This document shows, piece after piece, positions 8,812-16,476 of a DNA stretch of 64,000 nt. The DNA lies in NCBI RefSeq assembly GCF_004963255.1, contig NZ_SUGA01000027.1:1-64000 (forward strand), in the 5' to 3' direction. The DNA comes from Mesorhizobium sp. Lineage in GTDB: Bacteria; Pseudomonadota; Alphaproteobacteria; Rhizobiales; Rhizobiaceae. Within the stretch, counting starts at the first letter, position 1, and each line of letters opens with the position of its first letter. The notes under the pieces were generated by a model. That model was not told the DNA's origin. It saw only the letters and a list, made by a program, of their open reading frames with translations, and did no database searches. The position numbers and the translations under genes are program-made.

Positions 8812-9233
8812 GATCGATGTGCATATAACGCACGAAAGAAACTATTCTCATATCGGTTGAATTGGACCTTGCCCCAGGCAGCGATAACAATCTCTTCGTC
8901 GGTGACGGCTCGTCTGTACTCCTTTGTTTTCCTCACGCCACCGTCCTCCAGGATCTCGTCAAGCTCGGTCAATTTCGGAGTTCCATCCGAGAAATATATG
9001 TACATATAGGCAAAGAGCGTCAGGTATCGCTTACCAATTGATTCTGTGTGACTCTCGATAAACTGAACTGCCGCTTGGACGGCTTCAAAGGATTTTGAGC
9101 GTTGTGCTCTCTCCAAGCGGACGAACAGCAGGAATAGACCCTTGTCGGTAAGGGTGAGGTTTCCATCGGGTGTATTTTTTACCCCATGGCTGATTAGTTT
9201 CTTCCTCGTGGCAAGGTAGATCGAAAGAGCCAT
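8808..9233 (-). CDS. Hypothetical protein, AT-rich orphan
   Basis: This 141-residue predicted soluble protein is mixed helical and rich in Lys, Glu and aromatic residues (RYLTLFAYMYIYFSDGTP, then ELDEILEDGGVRKTKEYRRAVTDEEIV). I do not recognise the family. Its base composition is visibly more A+T-rich than both neighbours and its codons differ, which suggests recent acquisition. No strong ribosome site precedes the ATG at 9233; a GTG about 60 bases upstream is also in frame. It lies convergent with the ABC permease and upstream in strand order of nothing obvious. Confidence 0.55.
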   Translation of the reverse strand: MALSIYLATRKKLISHGVKNTPDGNLTLTDKGLFLLFVRLERAQRSKSFEAVQAAVQFIESHTESIGKRYLTLFAYMYIYFSDGTPKLTELDEILEDGGVRKTKEYRRAVTDEEIVIAAWGKVQFNRYENSFFRALYAHRS

Positions 9234-9334
9234 ATGTTTGCTCGAACCGCGCTGTTCGTGCTGCACAGGTTTGCGACACTCGCGCCAACCAAATACCCAC
9301 GTAATCTTAGCTTTTCTAATTGGCGGGTGCTTGG

Positions 9335-10312
9335 TTACGCCGCCGCCATGATCTCCGCATAGGTGCTGAAATCGACATTGCCGCCGGACAGCACGACCGC
9401 CACGCATTTGCCGGCGAGGTCGATCTCGCCGGAGGACAGCGCGGCAAAGGCGACGCAGCCGCCGGGCTCGACGACCAGCTTGAGATGGGCCATGGCGTCG
9501 CGCATCGCCTGCGCCGCCGCCTTGTCGGAGACAGCAATGGCGCCGGCGAGATTTTTGCGGTTGATCTCGAAGGTGATGGCGCCGGGCTCGGCGGTGAGCA
9601 GCGCGTCGCAGATCGAGCTGTGGCCGGGAGCGTTCGCGACCCGCTCGCCCTTGGCCAGCGAGCGGCGCGTGTCGTCGAAATGCTCCGGCTCGACCGCCCA
9701 GACTTGCGTGCTCGGCGAGGCGTCCTTGACCGCGACGGAAATGCCGCTCGACAGGCCGCCGCCACCGCAAGGGATGACGACGGCGTCGAGCGCCACGCCG
9801 AGCGCCTTGGCCTGCCGCATCAATTCCAGCCCGATCGTGCCCTGGCCGGCGATGATGGCCGGATCGTCGAAGGGCGGCACCAGCGCCATGCCTTGTTCGA
9901 TATAGGGACGCACGACCGTCATGCGGTCCTCCTTGAAACGGTCGAACGTCACCACCTCGGCGCCCATCCTGCGCACATTGCCGATTTTCATCGCCGGCGC
10001 GTCGGCCGGCATGGCGATCACCGCCTTGACGCCGAACAGGGCGGCCGAGGCCGCCACGCCCTGCGCATGGTTGCCGGACGAGAAGGCGACGACGCCGCGG
10101 CCGCGCTCTTCCTCGCTCAGCGTCGACAATTTGTTATAGGCGCCGCGGATCTTGAAGGAGCCGGTGCGCTGCAGCGTCTCCGGCTTGAACAGGATGCGGC
10201 CGCCATGGCGCCTGTTGATCTCCGGCGATTCGATCAGCGGCGTTTCGACGATCAGGCCGGAAAGCCGCTCGGCGGCGGCGCGGATGTCGGGGATGCCGGG
10301 CAGGGTGGTCAT
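9335..10312 (-). CDS. Threonine/serine dehydratase (PLP fold-type II)
   Basis: This 325-residue enzyme carries the PLP lysine in TGSFKIRGAYN (Lys54), the substrate loop FSSGNHAQG (near 77) and the phosphate-binding glycine run CGGGGLSSG (near 180). These place it in the serine/threonine dehydratase family, which deaminates hydroxy amino acids to 2-oxo acids. It lacks the C-terminal ACT domain of biosynthetic IlvA, so it is a catabolic type; a threo-3-hydroxyaspartate ammonia-lyase or a racemase of the same fold cannot be excluded. The start at 10312 gives the expected length. It is followed on the same strand by the AT-rich orphan gene. Confidence 0.87.
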   Translation of the reverse strand: MTTLPGIPDIRAAAERLSGLIVETPLIESPEINRRHGGRILFKPETLQRTGSFKIRGAYNKLSTLSEEERGRGVVAFSSGNHAQGVAASAALFGVKAVIAMPADAPAMKIGNVRRMGAEVVTFDRFKEDRMTVVRPYIEQGMALVPPFDDPAIIAGQGTIGLELMRQAKALGVALDAVVIPCGGGGLSSGISVAVKDASPSTQVWAVEPEHFDDTRRSLAKGERVANAPGHSSICDALLTAEPGAITFEINRKNLAGAIAVSDKAAAQAMRDAMAHLKLVVEPGGCVAFAALSSGEIDLAGKCVAVVLSGGNVDFSTYAEIMAAA

Positions 10313-10421
10313 GGCGGGCCTCGTGATCTGAGTGCATCTATGGTGCACGCAAACCGAGGCGGCGCGCCAACGAAAAAATGTGATGGAGACAAGGTTGGTT
10401 GCCGGTTTTGGAAGTTGGCGT

Positions 10422-10588
10422 TCCTTCGCGCCCCCTCTGTCCTGCCGGACATCTCCCCCACGAGGGGGGAGATCAGACGTCACGCCGGCTTTCGCCTATC
10501 GCCCGGGTCGCAGACATGAGCGGGGCGCCCCAAGCTGCCAATCTCCCCCCTTGTGCGGGAGATGGCCGGCAGGCCAGAGGGGGGCGCT
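10422..10588. repeat. Family A repeat, two arms head to head
   Basis: Arms at 10422-10474 and 10541-10588 are inverted copies of the unit seen at window start, separated by a 66-base spacer. The pair at 49112-49279 has the same layout and a partly matching spacer (GATCAGA..GTCGC..TTTCGCC), so the whole about 165-base structure is the repeat unit. It fills most of the 309-base gap between the dehydratase and the gene at 10622; nothing else is visible there. Confidence 0.8.
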
Positions 10589-10621
10589 GTCCCGCCACAT
10601 TGCGTCCTGTCGGCGCCCCGC

Positions 10622-10945
10622 TCACCCCAGCAGTGTCGGCGTCCGCTTCTTGCCGCCGAGCTTGCGCCAGGTGTTGAAGCGGTGGGTGGCGGCGGCGAAG
10701 GATATCTTCATCTGCTGGGAAACCGTGTAGCGCGACTTGCCTTCGTCGAACATGCGGTAGCAGCACTCGGCGCCCTCCTCGGTCAGCTTGCCGTCCGGCG
10801 TCTTGTTGTGCGGGTTGGCGGGATCGAATTTCTCGAGCTGTTCCTCGACCAGGCCCTTAAGGCGCTGCAGGTCGGCCTCGATGCTGGCGATGAGATCGAG
10901 CACCGGCTTGGCGTCGAATGCGTGCAGCGGCTTCTTCTCCGTCAT
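10622..10945 (-). CDS. Conserved hypothetical small protein
   Basis: This 107-residue, soluble and charged protein is translated from an ATG with a good AAGGAGA ribosome site. The N-terminal half is likely coiled (LDLIASIEADLQRLKGLVEEQLEKF) and the C-terminal half carries a helix-turn-helix-like stretch (SRYTVSQQMKISFAAATHRFNTWRKLGG) in which a DNA-binding role is possible but unproven. I do not recognise a named family. It lies between the family A repeat and the divergent mbfA gene. Confidence 0.6.
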   Translation of the reverse strand: MTEKKPLHAFDAKPVLDLIASIEADLQRLKGLVEEQLEKFDPANPHNKTPDGKLTEEGAECCYRMFDEGKSRYTVSQQMKISFAAATHRFNTWRKLGGKKRTPTLLG

Positions 10946-11068
10946 GGCATTGGTCTCCTTCGATTTCGGCTGTCGCGTCTATATAGGTTAACATTCGGCA
11001 ATAATGAAGGGGCCGGTCCGATCACGCTCTGGTCATCCGTTTTCGCGCGCGGCCCGTGGCGTTCGCAA

Positions 11069-11114
11069 TTGACGTTGGACGCTTGAAACCATAGTTTAGA
11101 ATCATTCTAAACTA
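11069..11114 (+). promoter_or_regulatory. mbfA promoter with Irr-type iron control box
   Basis: A TTGACG -35 (11069-11074) is followed 17 bases later by TAGTTT as -10. A perfect 23-base palindrome at 11092-11114 (half TAGTTTAGAAT around a central C) covers the -10 and ends 13 bases before the mbfA start. TTTAGAA-N-TTCTAAA dyads of this kind are the binding sites of the iron regulator Irr in rhizobia, and mbfA is a known Irr-repressed gene. Confidence 0.8.
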
Positions 11115-11127
11115 GAGTGATCCCATC

Positions 11128-12111
11128 ATGCTTTCCCGTGTTTTCGGCTTCGGCCGCCGTTCCTTCGATTCGCTGTCGGAGCAGGAGATCCTGGCGCTGG
11201 CGATCTCCTCCGAGGAGGATGACGGGCGCATCTACCGCGCCTATGCCGATGGCCTGGCGCAGGACTTTCCGCAATCGGCCAAGATGTTCGAGGCGATGGC
11301 CGAGGAGGAGGACGGCCATCGCGACTCGCTGATCGAGCTGCACCGCAAGCGCTTTGGCGACCGCATCCCGCTGATCCGGCGCGAGCATGTGAGGGGCTAT
11401 TACGAGCGCAAGCCGGACTGGCTGGTGCGGCCGCTCGGCATCGAGCATGTGCGCCGGCAGGCCGAGGATATGGAGCGGCAGGCCTATCGCTTCTATGTCG
11501 AGGCCGCCAAGCGCACCACCGACGCCTCGACGCGCAAATTGCTCGACGATCTCGCTCTGGCCGAGCAGGGCCATGAGAACTCGGCGCACGAACTGGAACA
11601 GCAGCACGTGCCGGGCGCGGTCAAGGAGGAGGAAGCGAGCGCCGAGCAGCGCCAGTTCATCCTCACCTATGTGCAGCCGGGGCTGGCCGGACTGATGGAC
11701 GGCTCGGTGTCGACGCTGGCGCCGATCTTCGCCGCCGCCTTCGCCACGCATGCGACGTTCCAGACGTTCCTCGTCGGCCTCGCCGCCTCGATCGGCGCCG
11801 GCATCTCGATGGGCTTCACCGAGGTCGCCTCCGACGACGGCAAGCTGTCGGGGCGCGGTTCGCCGCTCAAGCGCGGCCTGACCGTCGGCATCATGACGAC
11901 GCTGGGCGGTCTCGGCCACGCGCTGCCTTACCTCATCCCCTATTTCTGGACGGCCACGATCGTCGCGGCGGTGGTGGTGTTCTTCGAGCTGTGGGCGATC
12001 GCCTTCATCCAGAACCGCTACATGCAGACGCCGTTCTGGCGCGCCGCCTTCCAGGTGGTGCTGGGCGGCGCGCTGGTGTTCGGGGCGGGCGTGCTGATCG
12101 GGAACGCCTAA
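11128..12111 (+). CDS. mbfA: Membrane-bound ferritin-like iron exporter MbfA
   Basis: This 327-residue fusion has an N-terminal rubrerythrin/ferritin-like di-iron domain (residues 1-165) with iron ligands in SSEEDDGRIY, AEEEDGHRD and LAEQGHEN. A C-terminal VIT1/CCC1-type membrane domain follows with several hydrophobic helices (residues 180-327) and GLAGLMDGSVSTLAP. In Bradyrhizobium and Agrobacterium MbfA exports iron from the cytoplasm and protects against iron and peroxide stress. The Irr-type palindrome just upstream fits that role: expression when iron is plentiful. Length and domain order are normal. Confidence 0.93.
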   Translation: MLSRVFGFGRRSFDSLSEQEILALAISSEEDDGRIYRAYADGLAQDFPQSAKMFEAMAEEEDGHRDSLIELHRKRFGDRIPLIRREHVRGYYERKPDWLVRPLGIEHVRRQAEDMERQAYRFYVEAAKRTTDASTRKLLDDLALAEQGHENSAHELEQQHVPGAVKEEEASAEQRQFILTYVQPGLAGLMDGSVSTLAPIFAAAFATHATFQTFLVGLAASIGAGISMGFTEVASDDGKLSGRGSPLKRGLTVGIMTTLGGLGHALPYLIPYFWTATIVAAVVVFFELWAIAFIQNRYMQTPFWRAAFQVVLGGALVFGAGVLIGNA

Positions 12112-12263
12112 AGCATGTCTCCCGAAAGTGAACCGGTTTCGGGATAAAGACATGCGTAAAATCAAAAACCTGAAGCGCATGGAGCGAATCTGAAAGATCG
12201 CGATGCGCCTTAGAGCAATTCCAGGAAAAGTGTGAGCGGTTTTCCGTCCGAATTGCGTAAAAC
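12110..12263. repeat. Intergenic repeats, families E and D in tandem
   Basis: From the mbfA stop codon onward lies a family E unit (12110-12213: AAGCATGTCTCCCGAAAG, GGTTTCGGGA, AGACATGCG, then a GCGAATCTGAAAGATCGCG block). It is followed directly by a family D unit (12213-12263: GCAATTCCAGGAAAAGTG and GCGGTTTTCCGTCCGAATTGC). E recurs inverted at 32022-32125, D at 31498-31545 and 47688-47733. The hairpins could end mbfA transcription. Confidence 0.75.
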
Positions 12264-12320
12264 AAGGAGGTAGAGCGGTTCGCCGTTTCCGTGAAACGGT
12301 GAAACGCGCTACGCCGCGCC

Positions 12321-13436
12321 CTACTGCGTCAGCACCGTCTCCGACGGGCGCTGGTTGTAGTCGCACTTGCCGGTGGTGGTGTAGAAGAAGTCGGCGTTGC
12401 TGACATCGGCGGGCACCGAATTGCCGCCGTCTTCCCAGGCCTGGTACCCGGTTTGGCCGCAGGGCACGGCGGTGAAGATGTTGACGGTCTGGCCGGTCGC
12501 CACCTCCGGCATTTTGGTGGCGCTGTCGCCGATATAGAGCCGGTTCGAGGTAGAGGGATCGTTCGACTTCAGCACCTTCGGATTGCCCGAGGGCACGTCC
12601 ATCTCCAGATAGAGCTGATCCATCTGGCTGACGTCGATCACCGCGCCGGCGCCATTGGCGGGATAGAAGGTGTCGGCGCAAGAATAGTTGGTGCCGTATT
12701 GGTCGGTCTGGATCACCGATCCGGCGGGCAGGCTCTTCTGAAGGGACTTCAGTGTGCCGGTCGTGCACACCTGTTTTTGCACCACTGTGCTGGTGGAGCC
12801 GTTGATGGTGCTCACCGTGGTCGTGCCGTAGCCCTTCGGATCGCCATAGCCGTTATAGCTATAGCTGATCGTCATCAGCGGCTTGGCCGCCGTGTCGCCG
12901 AACTTGGTGCCGTAGAGCGTCATGGTCTTTGCCCAGTAACCCGACACCTTCGTCACCTTGAAGGTGGACTGCACGAGCGCCGGCGTCTTGCGCACCGAGG
13001 AGGCGACGCCGACCTGCACCGTGTTGATGCGGGCGATCTGCATGAAATTGGTCGGCATCGGATAGTTGGCCGTGGCGGTGAAGGTCGCCGCGCCGGAAGC
13101 GTCGACATTGACACTGGTGAGCGTCGCCGTGCCCTGGCCGCTATTGGCCGCATAGGCCTGCTGCAGCGCCGTCTGGCGGTCGGCGAGCAACGTCGTGGTC
13201 GGCAGCGTGGTGATCGAGATGATCGCGGCGTCGAGCGCGTTCTGCATGTCGCTGCGGGTCGTCACCGCCGAGGTGTAATCGACCGAAAAGCCGACTGCCG
13301 TCACCAGCGGGATCGTCAGCAGCACCATCATCGGCATCATCGAGCCGTCGCGGCGCGCGAGAAATCGCAGCGCCATTCCGGCCAGCGCGGCCGGGCTGAA
13401 CTTTCGGGCAGAACTGGGCATGCTTGGGGCCTTCAT
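12321..13436 (-). CDS. TadG-like pilus assembly protein with Flp/TadE-type N-terminus
   Basis: This 371-residue protein has, after a basic leader, a single hydrophobic segment (MMPMMVLLTIPLVTAVGFSVDYTSA near residues 33-57) whose form (FLARRDGSMMPM..., ending at a DYT site) is that of the Tad-like N-terminal family found in TadE/TadG pseudopilins. The rest is exported, Thr/Ser-rich and carries paired cysteines (SCADTFYP, VPCGQTG, GKCDYN). Such proteins belong to Flp pilus systems, but no other tad gene is nearby, so it is an orphan. The start could be GTG at 13442 or ATG at 13436. Confidence 0.7.
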   Translation of the reverse strand: MKAPSMPSSARKFSPAALAGMALRFLARRDGSMMPMMVLLTIPLVTAVGFSVDYTSAVTTRSDMQNALDAAIISITTLPTTTLLADRQTALQQAYAANSGQGTATLTSVNVDASGAATFTATANYPMPTNFMQIARINTVQVGVASSVRKTPALVQSTFKVTKVSGYWAKTMTLYGTKFGDTAAKPLMTISYSYNGYGDPKGYGTTTVSTINGSTSTVVQKQVCTTGTLKSLQKSLPAGSVIQTDQYGTNYSCADTFYPANGAGAVIDVSQMDQLYLEMDVPSGNPKVLKSNDPSTSNRLYIGDSATKMPEVATGQTVNIFTAVPCGQTGYQAWEDGGNSVPADVSNADFFYTTTGKCDYNQRPSETVLTQ

Positions 13437-13544
13437 CGTCACGGCATCGGAGCCGATTTAGCATCCGGGCGCAAAGGATGCCCTAAAGGAGTGGATGAAT
13501 GTTTAAGCGGTTTTGAATATTCCGGGAGTGGTGTGCGGCGCCTT

Positions 13545-13804
13545 TCCCTTCCCCCCTTGTGGGGGAAGGTGGATCGGCGCTTTAGCGCCGAGACGGATGA
13601 GGGGTGTTCCAGCGGAGTGAGGCGCTGGCAAACTCCGGTTGGATAAGCGCCGCCGCCAAGCTGGAACACCCCTCATCCGTCGCCTTCGGCGACACCACCC
13701 GGCCCTTCGCAAGCTCAGGCGTTCGAAGCTCGAAAAGCCAAGCAGTTGGCTTTTCGTCCGCTGACGCGGACCGCTTCTCACCCCACAAGGGGAGAAGGGG
13801 GAGA
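13545..13804. repeat. Family B palindromic element (two arms, short spacer)
   Basis: A short left arm (13545-13613, CCTTGTGGGGGAAGG to GATGAGGGGTGTTCCAGC) faces a full right arm (13660-13804), with 46 bases between. The right arm contains AAAGCCAAGCAGTTGGCTTTT and GTCCGCTGACGCGGAC inner palindromes. It matches the arms that bracket the DUF559 gene at 19407-20150. It fills most of the 408-base gap before lepA. Confidence 0.8.
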
Positions 13805-13844
13805 GCGCTTGCCCCTCAACCCCGCCCCTGCTAAAGCGCGCCGC

Positions 13845-15650
13845 ATGACGACGCCGCTCGACCACATCCGCAATTTCTCCATCGTCGCCCATATCGACCA
13901 TGGCAAATCCACGCTTGCCGACCGGCTGATCCAGCTCACCGGCGCGCTGGAGGAGCGCGACATGAAGGAGCAGGTGCTGGACTCGATGGATATCGAGCGC
14001 GAGCGCGGCATCACCATCAAGGCCCAGACCGTGAGGCTCAACTACCGCGCCAAGAATGGCGAGGACTATGTGCTGAACCTCATCGACACGCCCGGACATG
14101 TCGACTTCGCCTATGAGGTGTCGCGTTCGCTCGCCGCCTGCGAGGGCTCGCTGCTGGTGGTGGACGCGAGCCAAGGCGTCGAGGCGCAGACGCTCGCCAA
14201 TGTCTACCAGGCCATCGACAACAACCACGAGATCGTCGTGGTGCTGAACAAGGTCGACCTGCCGGCGGCCGAGCCCGAGCGCATCCGCGAGCAGGTGGAG
14301 GAGGTGATCGGCCTCGACGCCTCCAACGCCGTGATGATCTCGGCCAAGACCGGCCAGGGCGTGCCGGACGTGCTGGAGGCGATCGTCCACCAGCTGCCGC
14401 CGCCGCGCGAGGGCGACATCGCAGCACCCTTGAAGGCCATGCTGGTCGACTCCTGGTACGACGCCTATCTCGGCGTCATCGTGCTGGTGCGCATCATCGA
14501 CGGCGTGATGAAGAAGGGCCAGACCATCCGCATGATGGGCACCGGCGCAAAGTATCTCGTCGAGCGCACCGGCGTGTTCAAGCCGGCCCGCGTCAATGTC
14601 GACGAGCTCGGCCCGGGCGAGTTCGGCTTCTTCACCGGCTCGATCAAGGAAGTGGCCGACACCCGCGTCGGCGACACCATCACCGAGGACCGCCGCCCGA
14701 CGCAAAAGGCCCTGCCGGGCTTCAAGCCGGCGCAGCCGGTGGTGTTCTGCGGCCTGTTCCCGGTCGACGCCGCCGATTTCGAGGATCTGCGCGCCGCCGT
14801 CGGCAAGCTGCGCCTCAACGACGCCAGCTTCTCCTATGAAATGGAAACCTCAGCCGCGCTCGGCTTCGGGTTCCGCTGCGGCTTCCTCGGCCTGTTGCAC
14901 CTGGAGATCATCCAGGAGCGGCTGGAGCGCGAGTTCAACCTCGACCTCATCGCCACCGCGCCCTCCGTCGTCTACCGCATGAACCTCATCGACGGCACGG
15001 TGAAGGAATTGCACAACCCGGCCGACATGCCCGACGTGGTCAAGATCGCCTCGATCGAGGAGCCGTGGATCCGCGCCACCATCCTGACGCCGGACGACTA
15101 TCTCGGCGGCATCCTGAAGCTTTGCCAGGACAGGCGCGGCATCCAGGCCGATCTCTCCTATGTCGGCAAGCGCGCCATGCTGACCTACGACCTGCCGCTC
15201 AACGAGGTGGTGTTCGACTTCTACGACCGGCTGAAGTCGATCTCCAAGGGCTACGCCTCCTTCGACTATCATCTGACCGACTATCGCGAGGGCGACCTGG
15301 TGAAGATGTCGATCCTGGTCAATGACGAGCCTGTCGACGCTTTGTCCATGCTGGTGCATCGGTCAGCGGCCGAAAAGCGCGGCCGCGCCATGTGCGAGAA
15401 GCTGAAGGAGCTGATCCCGCAGCATTTGTTCAAGATCCCGATCCAGGCCGCGATCGGCGGCCGCATCATCGCCCGCGAGACCGTCTCGGCGCTGCGCAAG
15501 GACGTCACCGCCAAATGCTACGGCGGCGACGTGACCCGCAAGCGCAAGCTGCTCGACAAGCAGAAAGAGGGCAAGAAGCGGATGCGCCAGTTCGGCAAGG
15601 TGGATATTCCGCAGGAGGCGTTTATCCAGGCGCTGAAGATGGGGGATTGA
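13845..15650 (+). CDS. lepA: Elongation factor 4 (LepA)
   Basis: This 601-residue translational GTPase acts on the ribosome, where EF4 promotes back-translocation or subunit maturation. The G domain opens with FSIVAHIDHGKSTLADRL (P-loop), DIERERGITIKAQ (switch I), DTPGHVDF (switch II) and NKVDLP. Domains II, III and V follow, and the LepA-specific C-terminal domain ends in RKRKLLDKQKEGKKRMRQFG. The length is normal. ATG at 13845 gives the family start (MTTPLDHIRNFS); the in-frame extension upstream runs into the repeat and is not coding. The 5' neighbour is a family B repeat and the 3' neighbour an AT-rich islet. Confidence 0.97.
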   Translation: MTTPLDHIRNFSIVAHIDHGKSTLADRLIQLTGALEERDMKEQVLDSMDIERERGITIKAQTVRLNYRAKNGEDYVLNLIDTPGHVDFAYEVSRSLAACEGSLLVVDASQGVEAQTLANVYQAIDNNHEIVVVLNKVDLPAAEPERIREQVEEVIGLDASNAVMISAKTGQGVPDVLEAIVHQLPPPREGDIAAPLKAMLVDSWYDAYLGVIVLVRIIDGVMKKGQTIRMMGTGAKYLVERTGVFKPARVNVDELGPGEFGFFTGSIKEVADTRVGDTITEDRRPTQKALPGFKPAQPVVFCGLFPVDAADFEDLRAAVGKLRLNDASFSYEMETSAALGFGFRCGFLGLLHLEIIQERLEREFNLDLIATAPSVVYRMNLIDGTVKELHNPADMPDVVKIASIEEPWIRATILTPDDYLGGILKLCQDRRGIQADLSYVGKRAMLTYDLPLNEVVFDFYDRLKSISKGYASFDYHLTDYREGDLVKMSILVNDEPVDALSMLVHRSAAEKRGRAMCEKLKELIPQHLFKIPIQAAIGGRIIARETVSALRKDVTAKCYGGDVTRKRKLLDKQKEGKKRMRQFGKVDIPQEAFIQALKMGD

Positions 15651-15678
15651 AGGCTCGACTCCCCCACCTAAACTAAGA

Positions 15679-16140
15679 TTAAAACAAACGGTTAGCCTCA
15701 TATTGAGCGTCCCGAAGGGCCACTCTGAACGCTATCGCATATGATCGAATTTCTATCATCTTCGTCGGGTCAGGCGCGCGCCCCTTTACGTCAAAATCGC
15801 CACCAGATATTGAGCGCCGAAAGTTTGCATATGCAGGTCCGACACGCAGATCAGTCTTTGCACCTTTGGTCTGCAAAAAAGAGATAATTGTTGATATGTC
15901 ATATATCTGGCAGATCAAATCTAGTTCTTCTACAGGTTTATCGCCTCCTCTCGCTCCCCAGACGGCATAGGACAGTTCTACGCATTTACTTATTATGCCC
16001 TCTACCTCTACGTAGAGGTCGTCAAATATCCTTCGGTTCCTGGAAAGCTTTTCTGAAATAATTGAAAAAAGATGGGAGACTATTGCAGCAGAAAGGCCCC
16101 CGATAAAAGATACCAAGAAAATGTGGGCGAATTCGCTCAT
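15679..16140 (-). CDS. Small membrane protein of the STAS/GHKL islet
   Basis: This 153-residue protein has one N-terminal membrane helix (FAHIFLVSFIGGLSAAIVSHLFSII, residues 4-28) followed by a largely helical cytoplasmic region with one pair of acidic stretches (DDLYVEVEGIISKCVELSYAVW). I recognise no family. Its ATG overlaps the stop of the DUF4325 gene (ATGA), so it is translationally coupled and is the last gene of the three-gene unit. Its base composition is AT-rich like the two genes before it. Possible roles are membrane anchor or effector of that unit; both are guesses. Confidence 0.65.
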   Translation of the reverse strand: MSEFAHIFLVSFIGGLSAAIVSHLFSIISEKLSRNRRIFDDLYVEVEGIISKCVELSYAVWGARGGDKPVEELDLICQIYDISTIISFLQTKGAKTDLRVGPAYANFRRSISGGDFDVKGRAPDPTKMIEIRSYAIAFRVALRDAQYEANRLF

Positions 16141-16463
16141 TTCGCTCGTTTTTGAGATACGTCAATATAATGGTAGATATCGTCCTCGTAAATTTTGTAG
16201 GTAGGCGATGCGACGATCTTAATATGCTTAGAAAATTGTGATCGATCCCACTGCCGTTGCCTTGCGAGCCCCGCAAATGCTTCGTCAAGAAAAGACGACG
16301 GATATCCCCTGGTCCCATCTAGAACCACGGTGACAGGGGAGCCTTCGTTGAGGGCGGGAATGAGGATCCGCTCACGAAAATCTTCGCCGCTGAAAGGGCC
16401 ATCGGATAAATACCGACCTCCCGGCGTAGCCGAAAATTCATCTGCTACCCGAATGGTCCGCAT
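16137..16463 (-). CDS. STAS-like domain protein (DUF4325)
   Basis: This 108-residue protein matches the STAS-like DUF4325 family: GGRYLSDGPFSGEDFRERIL at residues 15-35, then VTVVLDGTRGYPSSFLDEAFAGLAR near 43-68, the GYPSSFL block being the family hallmark. STAS folds act as regulatory partners, for example anti-anti-sigma factors that bind GHKL kinases. A good AGGAAG ribosome site precedes the ATG at 16463. The gene begins 13 bases after the GHKL ATPase gene and overlaps the small membrane gene by four bases, so the three form an operon. Function of DUF4325 itself is not known to me. Confidence 0.85.
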   Translation of the reverse strand: MRTIRVADEFSATPGGRYLSDGPFSGEDFRERILIPALNEGSPVTVVLDGTRGYPSSFLDEAFAGLARQRQWDRSQFSKHIKIVASPTYKIYEDDIYHYIDVSQKRAK

Positions 16464-16476
16464 TGGTGGCTTCCTG

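Noticed and set aside
12321..13436. Full Tad/Flp pilus locus
   Set aside because: Only one TadG-like gene is present; no ATPase, prepilin peptidase or other tad gene is near.
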